DNA of 36,926 bases, taken from positions 1 to 36,926 of the forward strand of contig DJGV01000017.1 in assembly GCA_002432805.1 (NCBI GenBank), in the 5' to 3' direction. The notes under the pieces were generated by a model. That model searched no databases. It worked only from the letters and a program-made list of their open reading frames with translations, and was not told the origin of the DNA. Numbering within the stretch: position 1 is the stretch's first letter; every line of letters starts with the position of its first letter. Shown here in pieces: positions 24,593 to 33,998 of this stretch. Made by a program: the position numbers and the translations under genes. This DNA is from Fervidobacterium sp. UBA5837. Lineage in GTDB: Bacteria; Thermotogota; Thermotogae; Thermotogales; Fervidobacteriaceae.

Positions 24593-25837
24593 TTACTTAA
24601 CAGAACCTCTCATTATTATGGAGTCACCTTCAACGCTACCAAAGAAAGTTGCTGAAGACTTGACTTTCTTACCAACCAAGTTGTATATGAGCGGCTCAAA
24701 ATTGAAGAGAATGCCTGCAAAATACTTTGAATTGTAGTTCGATGTGAAAAACGCCTTATCTCCGGCCTTGTATTTGCTGGGATCCACTGTGTACGTTATC
24801 ATTCTATCACTCTTGATGAGTATGTAAGATGTTATACCGTTGCCTGTATCAAGTACGCCATATCTCTCTCCACCTATCGTGACGTATTTCTTTACTTCAG
24901 TCGGCATCTTCAAACCAGAACCAAAGGCCACTGAATAAGAAGATATAGATGGAATAGCTTGCTGAGTGGTAGTATTAGTAGTACTCTGCGTACCTGTATT
25001 CATCAAATCGACAATTGCTGAACCGATGTCCATGCTTGTGTACATCTTTCCAGAAGTATTCACATCAGTAATATTCAATGCTGAGAATAGTGCACCAATT
25101 GTGGCTTTCTGAAGTGCCTCTGGGATATCTCTGTTGACAAATACGAGCACGTCTCCTCCAACGTTTTTATCACCAAGTATGTCTATTGGTTTTGCATTTT
25201 GAAGTGATTTCAAAGCTGTTTTTGCATCGTTTGTTTTTGCATCCATTTTTTCGTAAAAAGTGAGTGCATTGTTCTCTACTCTTAAGTAGCCATAACCTTC
25301 GAATGCGATCTTACCATCCGATATATTCGTGTAAGTCACCCCAAGGTTACCTTTCAAGTTTGCTTGGAGAGCTGCTGGTGTCTTTCCACCACCTACTTTT
25401 GTGTTTGAGAATATGAAGTAGTTTTCCATGAATTGTATTTGTTTCATTGTATCTTCAGCCAACAGGCCTTGGAGTACGTTCTTTACTTTTGTTGTGCTCT
25501 TTACAGGTCCCAGTACAACACTTACATTACCGTTACTATCAGTTGCAATGAGCATTTCTTTCGTAAACAGGTCAAAATCACTCATTGTATATTTCATCGA
25601 GAGCAGTTGCTGTTCCAAAACACTGCTTACCAACGATTCGAGTCCGACACCAGTATCAAGCAACAACGTTTGACCTATTGGTAACGATTTGAACGAGTCA
25701 TATAGCTTTGGCAAATCTGGTACATAAACCAACATAGAATAGTTCTGCGGTAGAAATTTCAATGCATCTCCAAACGAAAAGATGGCAAAAAGTGATACTA
25801 AAAGAAGGACTAATAGAGTTTTCCTAATCCGTAACAT
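24593..25837 (-). CDS. exported protein of unknown function
   Basis: 414 residues with a clear signal peptide: a basic start (MLRIRK), a hydrophobic core (about 7-20) and a likely cleavage site near FSFGDA (about 19-25). The mature part begins ALKFLPQNYSMLVYVPDLPKLY, which resembles the opening of DUF3352-type envelope proteins (residues like 'LP.....v.dl..l'). I cannot assign a family with confidence. A Thr/Gln/Ser-rich low-complexity stretch (TQSTTNTTTQQ, about 290) separates two halves. The body is predicted to be mixed beta, with repeats of a strand-rich pattern. No catalytic motif is visible. ATG at 25837 has GGAGG nine bases upstream. It lies between the AlaX-type gene and the J-like membrane proteins. 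Confidence 0.75.
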   Translation of the reverse strand: MLRIRKTLLVLLLVSLFAIFSFGDALKFLPQNYSMLVYVPDLPKLYDSFKSLPIGQTLLLDTGVGLESLVSSVLEQQLLSMKYTMSDFDLFTKEMLIATDSNGNVSVVLGPVKSTTKVKNVLQGLLAEDTMKQIQFMENYFIFSNTKVGGGKTPAALQANLKGNLGVTYTNISDGKIAFEGYGYLRVENNALTFYEKMDAKTNDAKTALKSLQNAKPIDILGDKNVGGDVLVFVNRDIPEALQKATIGALFSALNITDVNTSGKMYTSMDIGSAIVDLMNTGTQSTTNTTTQQAIPSISSYSVAFGSGLKMPTEVKKYVTIGGERYGVLDTGNGITSYILIKSDRMITYTVDPSKYKAGDKAFFTSNYNSKYFAGILFNFEPLIYNLVGKKVKSSATFFGSVEGDSIIMRGSVK

Positions 25838-25915
25838 GACTTTACACCTCCAACTTGCGTAGTTTTAGATCTTTCCCGAATCTTTATGAATCTGAATGAG
25901 TCTGATAAAAATATG

Positions 25916-27049
25916 TCATATCTGATAGACTTCAGAACAAATGCGCTCGAAGTCACTACGTTCTATTTTTTTCTCTAGCTGATAATTTGCAAATTCTGCC
26001 TTTCCACCTCCTCTTCCACCATAAACTTCCATCAGTTTCTTAATCATTGGCCTTACATCGTATTTATGCGAGGCGATAAGATATCGAGTACCATCGAAGA
26101 AAACAACTATTCTGTTGGATAAATCCATGATCTTCAGTAAGAAGTTGCCCACCTCGTTGTATCCTTCCACATATACTAGACCATCATTTTTCAAATTCGT
26201 TGAAATGCAATGGGCATATTCTTCAGAAATTTTTGATAAAGTCGATGCTTGGCCTTTCATTTGATTTTGCATCTTAACGATCCTTGCTTGTAATTCATCA
26301 GCAGAGGTTGTAAGCATCTTGTCAAGTTCATTGATTACAGAGTTGTACTTTTGGAAGTATCTCAGGGAGCGCATCCCTGCAACAAAATACAACCTTGTTA
26401 ACTCGCCCTTTACTTTTTCTGTATCAATTATCTTTATCATTCCAACCTCACCTGTATTTTCGGTGTGAAATCCACTGCAAGCTGATACGTCAAATTGTCC
26501 GATTTTTATCAATCTTACATCGCCTTTTACCTTCTCACTTAATGGCTTCCTCAGCGAATAGTTTTTTGAACCTTCCAAATCTGTGATTATTTCTTCAACT
26601 TCTGTGCAGCTTTGTACAATTCTGTTTGCAAGCTCTTCCGATTCGTTGAGCGCATCAGGTTCTATGAATGCAGTTTCCATATCTATTGTACAGTAGTCAT
26701 CTCCCATGTGAAAGCTGACAGTCTTGATGTGTGTAATTTCAATGAATGCAGCTGATAATATATGTTGCGCAGTGTGCTGCTGGGCTATGTCTATTCTTCT
26801 TCTTTCATCGATTGTAACGTCATATTCCCCGGGTTGTATTTCTCTATCTAACTCGCATATGATATAATCACCATTTTCCCTCACTGATAGTACATGTGCA
26901 GGACCTATGCTTCCTCTATCTCCAAGTTGACCACCTTTTCCATCTGGATAGAATGGCGAGGATTTTAAGCAAGCAAGAATCTTTCCATTATTCTTCTCAA
27001 CTTTTTCTATCTGTATCCTATCGTTAAAATACGCATTGAATATTCTCAT
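25916..27049 (-). CDS. AlaX-type alanyl-tRNA editing protein (long form with DHHA1-like C-terminus)
   Basis: Free-standing relative of the alanyl-tRNA synthetase editing domain, expected to hydrolyse Ser- or Gly-tRNA(Ala). The 377 residues have the N-terminal beta-barrel motif SPFYPDGKGGQLGD (30-44), the zinc/catalytic site HTAQH (His92, His96) and CSGFH (Cys191, His195). A coiled region follows (about 225-275), then a C-terminal DHHA1-like part with YGGRGGGKAEFANYQ. No class II aminoacylation core is present. ATG at 27049 is chosen because AGGTGA is about five bases upstream; GTG/ATG codons at 27058 and 27055 overlap that site. It lies directly behind gltX, so two tRNA-charging functions share an operon. 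Confidence 0.9.
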   Translation of the reverse strand: MRIFNAYFNDRIQIEKVEKNNGKILACLKSSPFYPDGKGGQLGDRGSIGPAHVLSVRENGDYIICELDREIQPGEYDVTIDERRRIDIAQQHTAQHILSAAFIEITHIKTVSFHMGDDYCTIDMETAFIEPDALNESEELANRIVQSCTEVEEIITDLEGSKNYSLRKPLSEKVKGDVRLIKIGQFDVSACSGFHTENTGEVGMIKIIDTEKVKGELTRLYFVAGMRSLRYFQKYNSVINELDKMLTTSADELQARIVKMQNQMKGQASTLSKISEEYAHCISTNLKNDGLVYVEGYNEVGNFLLKIMDLSNRIVVFFDGTRYLIASHKYDVRPMIKKLMEVYGGRGGGKAEFANYQLEKKIERSDFERICSEVYQI

Positions 27050-27092
27050 ATGCATCACCTATCAATGTTCTTTTAGTGGTTCTCATTAGTTT

Positions 27093-28469
27093 TCAGTTAA
27101 ATGAATCTATTTTTTCCAGAGTTCGCCCTAATCTTCTTTTCGTTTCTTCCTTCCCAAGAACAACTATACTCTCAAATAGTCCTGGTGTAACAAGCTTCCC
27201 AAGCAATGCACCTCGTATCGTTTGAAAGACTTTGTTTGTTCCTATCTGTAGAGTAGATGCTATCTTTCTAAGTGTGGCTTCTATGCTCTCTATGTTATAC
27301 TCATCGAGTGCAGAGAATTCCTGCAATGCACTTTGAATAATGTCTCTTGCTTCAGACTTTTTGAGGAATTTTTCCACATATTCGTTGCTATATTCATATT
27401 CTTCTTCAATGAATGGAAGAGCAAATTCATATAATTGCTTTAATGTATTTACCTTCTCTTTGCATATTTCAAACACAGGTTTTGACACTTGTTTGTCGTT
27501 ACCTGTGAATCTTTGCCAGTCTAAAAATTGTTCGTACATTTGCTCGGATGAAAGCATCTTCATGTGTTTACTATTTACCCATTCCAATTTTTGGTAATCG
27601 AATACAACGTTTTTGTTCGATATTTGCTCTGGTGAGAAAGAATTCACTTTTTCCACGTAATCGAATATCTCTTCATCAACGCTCCATCCAAGTATCGCAA
27701 GGTAATTTACAAGTGCTTTGGCTAGATATCCTTCTCTTCTGAAGTATTCAACAGCTGTCGCACCATGTCGCTTACTCAGTGGTGTCTTATCCGCTCCCAA
27801 AATCAATGGAATGTGCATGAACTTAGGTGTTTGCCATCCAAGTGCTTCGTATATGAGTATCTGCCTGGGCGTATTGGAGATGTGGTCTTCACCACGCAAC
27901 ACATGCGTGATGTTCATCATATGGTCGTCTATTACAACTGCATAGTTGTAAACTGGAAATCCATTGGACTTGAAAATAATGAAGTCTTCCATGTACTCAG
28001 TTGAGAATTCTATTGTTCCTTTAAGCATATCGTCGTATGAGATAATTTTGTTTTTTGGTACTTTGAAAACGATCGTGTAGGCAGTTCCATCGGAAGGTCT
28101 TTGAACTGAAGTATATAGTACTTTCTTTGGGTCCTCTTTGTCATACACAGCAAAGTAGGCATGACCACTCTCTATGAGCTTTTCAGCAAACGTTTTGTAC
28201 AAATCTAATCTCTCGCTCTGTCTATATGGGCCGAAGTCTCCTCCAACATCGGGGCCTTCATCCCAATTTAGTCCCAACCATTTGAGGTCTCTCATTATCA
28301 TCTCTTCTGACTCTCTTGTTGATCTTTCGGTATCTGTATCTTCAATTCTCAATATGAATTTTCCACCGTTCTTGCGAGCATACAACCAGTTGAATAGTGC
28401 TGTTCTTGCACCACCTACGTGCAAATAACCTGTGGGACTTGGTGCGAATCTGACTCTCACTTGTTGCAT
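27093..28469 (-). CDS. gltX: glutamyl-tRNA synthetase
   Basis: Class I synthetase that charges tRNA(Glu), and possibly tRNA(Gln) where an amidotransferase pathway is used. The 458-residue protein has the HIGH-equivalent HVGG at 17-20 within PSPTGYLHVGGARTALFN, the RIEDTD glutamate-binding segment, VLRGEDHISNT, and a KMSKS-equivalent LSKRHG. The C-terminal anticodon-binding helices end in LGRTLEKI. T. maritima has two GluRS enzymes, one for tRNA(Glu) and one favouring tRNA(Gln); which one this matches cannot be told by eye. ATG at 28469 follows GGAGGAAATAAG. It lies 46 bases after the phosphohydrolase gene and ahead of the AlaX gene. Confidence 0.96.
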   Translation of the reverse strand: MQQVRVRFAPSPTGYLHVGGARTALFNWLYARKNGGKFILRIEDTDTERSTRESEEMIMRDLKWLGLNWDEGPDVGGDFGPYRQSERLDLYKTFAEKLIESGHAYFAVYDKEDPKKVLYTSVQRPSDGTAYTIVFKVPKNKIISYDDMLKGTIEFSTEYMEDFIIFKSNGFPVYNYAVVIDDHMMNITHVLRGEDHISNTPRQILIYEALGWQTPKFMHIPLILGADKTPLSKRHGATAVEYFRREGYLAKALVNYLAILGWSVDEEIFDYVEKVNSFSPEQISNKNVVFDYQKLEWVNSKHMKMLSSEQMYEQFLDWQRFTGNDKQVSKPVFEICKEKVNTLKQLYEFALPFIEEEYEYSNEYVEKFLKKSEARDIIQSALQEFSALDEYNIESIEATLRKIASTLQIGTNKVFQTIRGALLGKLVTPGLFESIVVLGKEETKRRLGRTLEKIDSFN

Positions 28470-28515
28470 CTTATTTCCTCCTTCTCGTTATCGCATGGGT
28501 CTATTATATAGTTAA

Positions 28516-29700
28516 TTAAGCATACAAAAAGATAGCAGGTACATAGAGCTCTTCACTTGTTAAACCACCATGCATACCAGACAGCTTTTCTTCTCCTCCG
28601 CTGTACAAGTAAGTGAAGGCATTATCTTCCCTTGCAACCATTATAACATCACCTATGCGATTGTACAATTCTGGATGTGTACGACCTGTACCAAATAGTT
28701 CCATGTCAAGAGCATCTCTTGGAGTTAAAAAATCTACGGTATTTGGATAATTGGAGTTGAAATAATCTTTGAGCAAATCTACGCTATTCCGCCTTGCGAG
28801 GTAAAAATACATCATCCTCATCTCACCACCTGGGGGTGATGATAAAAGTCTGTTGAAATTATCGCTTGGTTTGAGAAAGTTGTTGCGAGTTGGTGGAATC
28901 TGGATCATGCCGTGGTCCGAAGTAATTACAAGTAACGTTTCATCATTTAGAGATTCTTCTGAAAATCTCTTGAGCTCGGTCAGAATTCTCTTCATCTCAA
29001 TTGTATATGCGTCACTATCAGGTCCTTTCTTGTGCCCTAATCCGTCCAAGTGCCCCCAGTATACGTACAAGATGCCAGTCCAATCTTCTGAAAGTCTCTT
29101 TTTGAGGGTAGCAAGCAGGTCTCCCATGTAATAATAACTCATGATATGTCCATTGCGATGAATGAGATAAGAAAGGCCTGAATTTGCTATCGATGCGTGT
29201 GTTAGTACTCCGCCGTAGTGTTCCCTTTCTCTCAGTGCATCAAAGACGTTTTCTAACCTGTGAATTCTCTTTTTCATCATATTTGAAAACATTCCACCCT
29301 CGACGCCAGGATATGAAAATTCTATCATGTTCGTGATGGAACCGATTTCTCTTAGATAAAGTATGTAGCCAAGCATGCCGTGTTCTTTTGGTGTCTTTGC
29401 TGTAAACCAGCTTGTAACCGCTGCAGTTGTCGTTGTCGGAAAGACGCTGGAAACTTTCAACACGTCTTGGAAATTCAATTCTTCGTTCATCTTCGTGAAC
29501 TTTTCATACCCCATTCCATCAACCAGAAATATCACTATTTTCTTTGCATGTTTTAAAATCCCCTCGAAAGAACCTTCGAGGGGATATTCTTCATGATACG
29601 TTTGACAGTCAAAGTGTTTCAAGAATGTGGAAACTAAATTCACTATACTTTTCTGATAATCAGGTTTGTGTTCTATCATCTTTCTATCACATTCTTTCAC
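28516..29700 (-). CDS. alkaline-phosphatase-superfamily phosphohydrolase / nucleotide pyrophosphatase-like
   Basis: About 394 residues of the type I phosphodiesterase/nucleotide pyrophosphatase (AP superfamily) fold. Metal and active-site motifs appear in order: Asp in FLVDGMG, the Thr nucleophile in SVFPTTTTAAVTS, YWGHLDGLGHKKG with Asp and His, TSDHGM, and a C-terminal His in SGMHGGL. There is no signal peptide, so it is probably cytosolic. The substrate is not readable: a nucleotide, phosphodiester or cofactor are all possible. The GTG at 29700 lacks a clear ribosome site; ATG at 29679 (codon 8) is an alternative. It starts 28 bases after malG and may be read from the mal promoter, or may head the gltX operon. 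Confidence 0.87.
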   Translation of the reverse strand: MKECDRKMIEHKPDYQKSIVNLVSTFLKHFDCQTYHEEYPLEGSFEGILKHAKKIVIFLVDGMGYEKFTKMNEELNFQDVLKVSSVFPTTTTAAVTSWFTAKTPKEHGMLGYILYLREIGSITNMIEFSYPGVEGGMFSNMMKKRIHRLENVFDALREREHYGGVLTHASIANSGLSYLIHRNGHIMSYYYMGDLLATLKKRLSEDWTGILYVYWGHLDGLGHKKGPDSDAYTIEMKRILTELKRFSEESLNDETLLVITSDHGMIQIPPTRNNFLKPSDNFNRLLSSPPGGEMRMMYFYLARRNSVDLLKDYFNSNYPNTVDFLTPRDALDMELFGTGRTHPELYNRIGDVIMVAREDNAFTYLYSGGEEKLSGMHGGLTSEELYVPAIFLYA

Positions 29701-29728
29701 GCATGATACTGAACTATAGCTATCTTCG

Positions 29729-32143
29729 TTAACCTTTTACAGCTCCGCTCACAAGACCACCAACTATGTATCTTTGCATTAGCAAGAAGAGGGCTACCAT
29801 AGGCAACATCCCTATGAGTGCTGCTGCCGTAAACAAACCCCACTCAGTTTCAAATGGACCAGTTGAGAATGTGTAAAGCCCGACTGCGTACGTGTATTGT
29901 TTGACATCTTGTAGAATGATCTTAGCAAGGATGAATTCGTTGAATGTACTCATGAACGTGAGAATCACGATAACGGCAAGTATAGGCGATGCGAGAGGAA
30001 TGACTATTTTTACAAACGTTTGCCATCTCGTTGCACCATCTATGAGTGCTGCTTCTTCAAGGGAGTCTGGTATCGTATCGTAATATCCTTTGATCAAGTA
30101 CATGTTGTAAGCTATGCCACCCAAGTATGCAAATATAAGACCTGAGAGCTTACTCAATCCAAATCCTGGAATATACTTACCCGCAAATGAAAGGAACGTG
30201 TAAATAGCTATCATGTACATGATTGCTGGGAACATTTGAATGAGTAGTAATCCCATTATACCATATTTTCTTCCTTTAAATCTCATTCTGCTAAATGGAT
30301 AAGCTGCCAAAGCAGTTACTGCAGTGGTGATAAGTGAGACTGTTATTGCAACGATGATACTGTTCAATATCCATCTGACCAAGTAGTTATCGGCCTTTCT
30401 TTGCCAAATTTGGTCGATTCTGAACGCTGCACCATCTATTGCTTTGAGTTGATTCTTTGTCGCGCTACTTAGATCTAATTTGTCGGAAAGTTCCGTCGCT
30501 TTTCTTGACATAACGTTCATACTTGGTACTACATCACTCCTATAAGTTGAAAGTACGACGTCAGTCAATTTTTCGAGTGATTTGGGTCTTACTTTTATTC
30601 CGGTCTTCGATACACTCATGAATTCCGCACCTTGCATTGATACTTCGTTTAGATACATCTTCAATTCTTTCATGTATGACTCATAACTCTGAACGAACAG
30701 GTCATAGTTTGTAAACATATCTTTTGCAGTTCCCGGCCAATCGACGTTCTTGATTAATGCCCTTAAACTCTTCTGCTCTTTCGAACTTTCAGGTAGCTGT
30801 GAAGCAAAATCCGCTACTAATCCAAAAACACGTTTCGATTGTATATTAAGTAACTGGAGTTGAGTTGGCAATTTCAACGACGACACTCTGCCTTTTATGT
30901 CTGAAAGTTGCATTTTTACAACTTCAGAATTCAGATAAATCAAAGCAGGTGAGATTTCTTCATATGCATTGGTGACCTCATCATTCAATTTGTCCAACTG
31001 ATTCTGCAATCTTGTCAAGTTTGAACTATATTGATTGATCTGGGCCTGCAATTCCAACATCTTTTCAGTTGTACTATTCAATTGATTGAGTAGTTGGACA
31101 CTCTGTTTGATCGTCGATGCCACGCTTGTTGTAAATGCATCTGTTGTATTCAAAAAGTCTTGGTAAGGAGCACGATCTTTGTACGAGAAGTTTTTCCATT
31201 GGCTCAACACCTTGTTGTAAAGTGCAACAAATTCGTTGACTGTGTCACTGATCTCTTGCAAATCTTGGTACTTCTCAGTCTTAACTCTCACGTCAGCAAT
31301 TGCAGATAGTACCGTTGTAAAGTTAGACTTTATGGTCTCTTCATCTGGTAAAAACTCTGCAGGTGCTGATGAATTCTTGGCTGATTCCAAGATTTGAAGC
31401 AGGCTGTTAAGTACCTTCGAGTATTCTTTGAGTTGTGGAACAAGTAGGCCTTTGATTGTACCAATCTGGTTCGTAAATTGTGATTGGTAAGATGCATATG
31501 ATTTTTGAAGTGGCTGCAGTGTTGAATTGACGCTATCTATTTCTCCCTTTAGTATTTCTATCTGACTCTTTCTGCCACCGATCATTTCTTCCCACTTTTG
31601 CTGACCAACTGTGAGATCTATTTCAGAAATGGCGGAAAGGTCTACTCCATTGTTGTATAAGTCGTAGGCTGCAACGTCAATATATTGTGCTGGTTTTTCG
31701 AAGTTCAGTAAAGTGATTATGTCATCAAGATTCTTTGAAAAGGTTGCTATGAGTTGATCTGAATTCTGCTCGAAGTAATCTCTTATTGCGTTTATGTTTT
31801 CGTCGATCTTAGCTTTGAGGGACTCTGTCTCTTTTATGTAATTTTGGAACTTTTGAACATCTTTTGTAAGTAGCTGTTTTGCCTTTTCAGTTGTAATTTT
31901 GTCGTGAGGTGGAGCAGATAGTATGAGTGCATCTATATCTGATACTAATCTTGGACCATTCTGTTCTGGTGCCAATAGATCTCTATAGTTCTGTAAGGTT
32001 AGTCTGCTGCTGAACATCTTCGTAGAAAATGCAGCATTGTCTCTTCTCAACGATGTTGAAACGACCCATACTATTGGGAATAGGACTACAATACACACTA
32101 CAATAAGTATTATGTGAGTAAGTACCTTTCTTTTTTTGGCCAT
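29729..32143 (-). CDS. malG: maltose/maltodextrin ABC transporter permease MalG with a very large periplasmic insert
   Basis: Inner-membrane permease of the maltose transporter. TM1 is near 8-28. Residues about 60 to 585 form a long insert, rich in Leu, Gln, Asn, Lys and Ser with heptad-like coiled-coil stretches, that should lie outside the membrane. The normal permease core resumes at 586 (NYLVRWILNSIIVAITV), with the EAA loop EEAALIDGATRWQ that contacts the ATPase and the C-terminal GGLVSGAVKG typical of MalG. E. coli MalG has only about 296 residues, so the extra 525 are the oddity. The ATG shares one base with the malF stop (TAATG), indicating translational coupling. No malK lies here; the ATPase must be encoded elsewhere. 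Confidence 0.92.
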   Translation of the reverse strand: MAKKRKVLTHIILIVVCIVVLFPIVWVVSTSLRRDNAAFSTKMFSSRLTLQNYRDLLAPEQNGPRLVSDIDALILSAPPHDKITTEKAKQLLTKDVQKFQNYIKETESLKAKIDENINAIRDYFEQNSDQLIATFSKNLDDIITLLNFEKPAQYIDVAAYDLYNNGVDLSAISEIDLTVGQQKWEEMIGGRKSQIEILKGEIDSVNSTLQPLQKSYASYQSQFTNQIGTIKGLLVPQLKEYSKVLNSLLQILESAKNSSAPAEFLPDEETIKSNFTTVLSAIADVRVKTEKYQDLQEISDTVNEFVALYNKVLSQWKNFSYKDRAPYQDFLNTTDAFTTSVASTIKQSVQLLNQLNSTTEKMLELQAQINQYSSNLTRLQNQLDKLNDEVTNAYEEISPALIYLNSEVVKMQLSDIKGRVSSLKLPTQLQLLNIQSKRVFGLVADFASQLPESSKEQKSLRALIKNVDWPGTAKDMFTNYDLFVQSYESYMKELKMYLNEVSMQGAEFMSVSKTGIKVRPKSLEKLTDVVLSTYRSDVVPSMNVMSRKATELSDKLDLSSATKNQLKAIDGAAFRIDQIWQRKADNYLVRWILNSIIVAITVSLITTAVTALAAYPFSRMRFKGRKYGIMGLLLIQMFPAIMYMIAIYTFLSFAGKYIPGFGLSKLSGLIFAYLGGIAYNMYLIKGYYDTIPDSLEEAALIDGATRWQTFVKIVIPLASPILAVIVILTFMSTFNEFILAKIILQDVKQYTYAVGLYTFSTGPFETEWGLFTAAALIGMLPMVALFLLMQRYIVGGLVSGAVKG

Positions 32144-33849
32144 TATCTGTTCACCTCTTCAAAGGAACCTGATAATCTGAAGTTTATAAAACTCAGTCCT
32201 CCAACGATGAAGAATATGATTATGGAAATAGCCGAAGCAAAACCGAAGTCTTGGCCTCTTCCACCTTCAAATGCTAACTTGTACGTGTAGGATATGAGTA
32301 TATCCGTTGAGCCTGCAGGCGTATTTGTATTCGGCATCGCAGGTCCACCACCTGTAAGCAGGTATATGTTACCAAAGTTGTTGAAATTGAATGCGAAGCT
32401 ACCGACGAGTAGTGGTGCTACTGTTGTCATCAACAATGGAAACGTGATTTTCCAAAACCTTTGCCATTTGCTTGCTCCATCGATAGATGCAGCCTCGTAG
32501 TAATCTTGTGGGATACTCTGCAACGCACCGAGGGTAACAACCATCATGTAGGGGAAACCAAGCCATGTATTTACTGTCAGTACCGCTACCTTCGCCCAAA
32601 ATGGATCATTCATCCACTTTACCGGTGTTCCTCCAAATAGCTGAGAGATGATGAACTTATTTATGATACCGTAAGTCTCGTTGAAGAATCCATTTTTCCA
32701 AACCAAGACAGATATGAATGCGGGTATCGCCCATGGAATTATAAGCAGAGATCTGTAGATTGTCTTACCATGTAAATTTGGATCGTTCAACACTAATGCA
32801 AGTATCATACCTATGACAAATGTAAAGAGAACGCTTAAAGCCGCCCAAATGAAGTTCCAGATGAATATCTTCGTAAACGGTCCAGAAATAGCTGGGTCAG
32901 TGAATATCTTAGTAAAATTCTTTACACCGTAGTTAGATATATACCCCGCTACAGCATACCTTTCTCCATTCTCACTCGTATCGTAAATCGTTCCATTTTC
33001 TTCTATCAATGGCTTGTTTGTCATCGTGTTAATGATAACCGTTTTTACAACACTCTTACCATTCTCTACAGTTTCAGCTAATCCGAGTTTGTACATGTGC
33101 CTTATCTGAGAGAAAGTGAATTTTCCTTCTTCATCCTGACGAATTGAATATCTATTTGAAAGAGTGTCTACAAATTCTACTTTACTTAATGTTGGGAAAA
33201 GAATAGAGTACTTGAAGAAATCTTCGTTAATAGCGGTTGAAGAGTCTTCCGGAGAATAGAAGTATTTGAACAAGTCATTTCCTTCTCTAACAATCTCAAT
33301 TCTGTCGTTTTCTCTCTCAAATCTCAATTCACTTTCGTTTAATCTTACCAATTCAGACTCACCAAGTATCAATTCTCCTGCCTCACTCTTGAGAACTTTG
33401 TAATCGTTTGCTACGTATGATTCATCACCATCGTACACAATCACTTTGAAATCGGTTGTTGGCTGAGTTCCATTATATTTCACGTAGACGTTGTATGAAT
33501 AAGTCTTACCGTCTTCTACATTGTACGTGTAAATTGGATCAACGAGTAATCTTTCAACCACTTCTTGTCTTGTCATGATGTGCCCCGTTCCATAGTTGGT
33601 AAACGCCGTTCTTATCGTAAATGCTATGGGGTACAATACAAGAATGAACAACAAAATAAGTGCAGGAATCATGTACCTGTAAGGATAAGTCTTTCGATTC
33701 ATTATGAAAAAGTCTATCAAGAAGATCAAGACAAAGAGCGTTATGGATAATTCGTAAAATCCTTTACTAAGTAGGAATATTCCTCCTAGTACACTAAAAA
33801 CAGTAAACACCGCTAGTAAAATCCAACCTAGAAGTTTTAAGAACTTCAT
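32143..33849 (-). CDS. malF: maltose/maltodextrin ABC transporter permease MalF
   Basis: Partner permease of MalG. The 568 residues start with about three TM helices (roughly 7-28, 33-50 and 58-80). A large periplasmic P2-like loop follows (about 85-330) that in MalF contacts the binding protein. The TM core then follows, with the EAA motif YYEAASIDGASKWQRFWK and a GGGPAMPNTNTPAGSTD loop close to the conserved MalF signature. Length and layout match MalF (514 in E. coli). ATG at 33849 is favoured, with GGAGG eight bases upstream; a TTG directly before it is also possible. A hairpin between malE and malF (33957-33977) may lower its expression relative to malE. Confidence 0.94.
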   Translation of the reverse strand: MKFLKLLGWILLAVFTVFSVLGGIFLLSKGFYELSITLFVLIFLIDFFIMNRKTYPYRYMIPALILLFILVLYPIAFTIRTAFTNYGTGHIMTRQEVVERLLVDPIYTYNVEDGKTYSYNVYVKYNGTQPTTDFKVIVYDGDESYVANDYKVLKSEAGELILGESELVRLNESELRFERENDRIEIVREGNDLFKYFYSPEDSSTAINEDFFKYSILFPTLSKVEFVDTLSNRYSIRQDEEGKFTFSQIRHMYKLGLAETVENGKSVVKTVIINTMTNKPLIEENGTIYDTSENGERYAVAGYISNYGVKNFTKIFTDPAISGPFTKIFIWNFIWAALSVLFTFVIGMILALVLNDPNLHGKTIYRSLLIIPWAIPAFISVLVWKNGFFNETYGIINKFIISQLFGGTPVKWMNDPFWAKVAVLTVNTWLGFPYMMVVTLGALQSIPQDYYEAASIDGASKWQRFWKITFPLLMTTVAPLLVGSFAFNFNNFGNIYLLTGGGPAMPNTNTPAGSTDILISYTYKLAFEGGRGQDFGFASAISIIIFFIVGGLSFINFRLSGSFEEVNR

Positions 33850-33929
33850 CAATTCATCCTCCTTCTTCCATAACCTCCCGATTTTTTTGAAACTTTGAGA
33901 ACTTCTACAAGGACATCTCCAAACTGCTT

Positions 33930-33947
33930 AAATTGACTAAATTGACT
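33930..33947. repeat. tandem 9-base repeat upstream of malF
   Basis: AAATTGACT occurs twice without a gap, flanked by CTTAA and TAAG. It lies between the malE/malF hairpin and the malF ribosome site. It could be a regulatory repeat or chance; nothing more can be said. Confidence 0.35.
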
Positions 33948-33956
33948 TAAGAAAAA

Positions 33957-33977
33957 GCACGGGGCAATGCCCCGTGC
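33957..33977 (-). terminator. hairpin between malE and malF, likely partial terminator
   Basis: An 8-bp GC-rich stem (33957-33964 with 33970-33977) with a 5-base loop, followed on the minus strand by TTTTTCTTAAG. It begins 21 bases after the malE stop. This position is classical for a leaky terminator or RNA-stabilising hairpin that makes far more binding protein than permease. Confidence 0.75.
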
Positions 33978-33998
33978 CCCTATATAGTTCAAAATCTG

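Noticed and set aside
33957..33977. CRISPR or REP-type repeat at the GC-rich palindromes
   Set aside because: The hairpins at 4058 and 33957 differ in sequence, are single copies and have T runs, so they are terminators rather than a repeat family.
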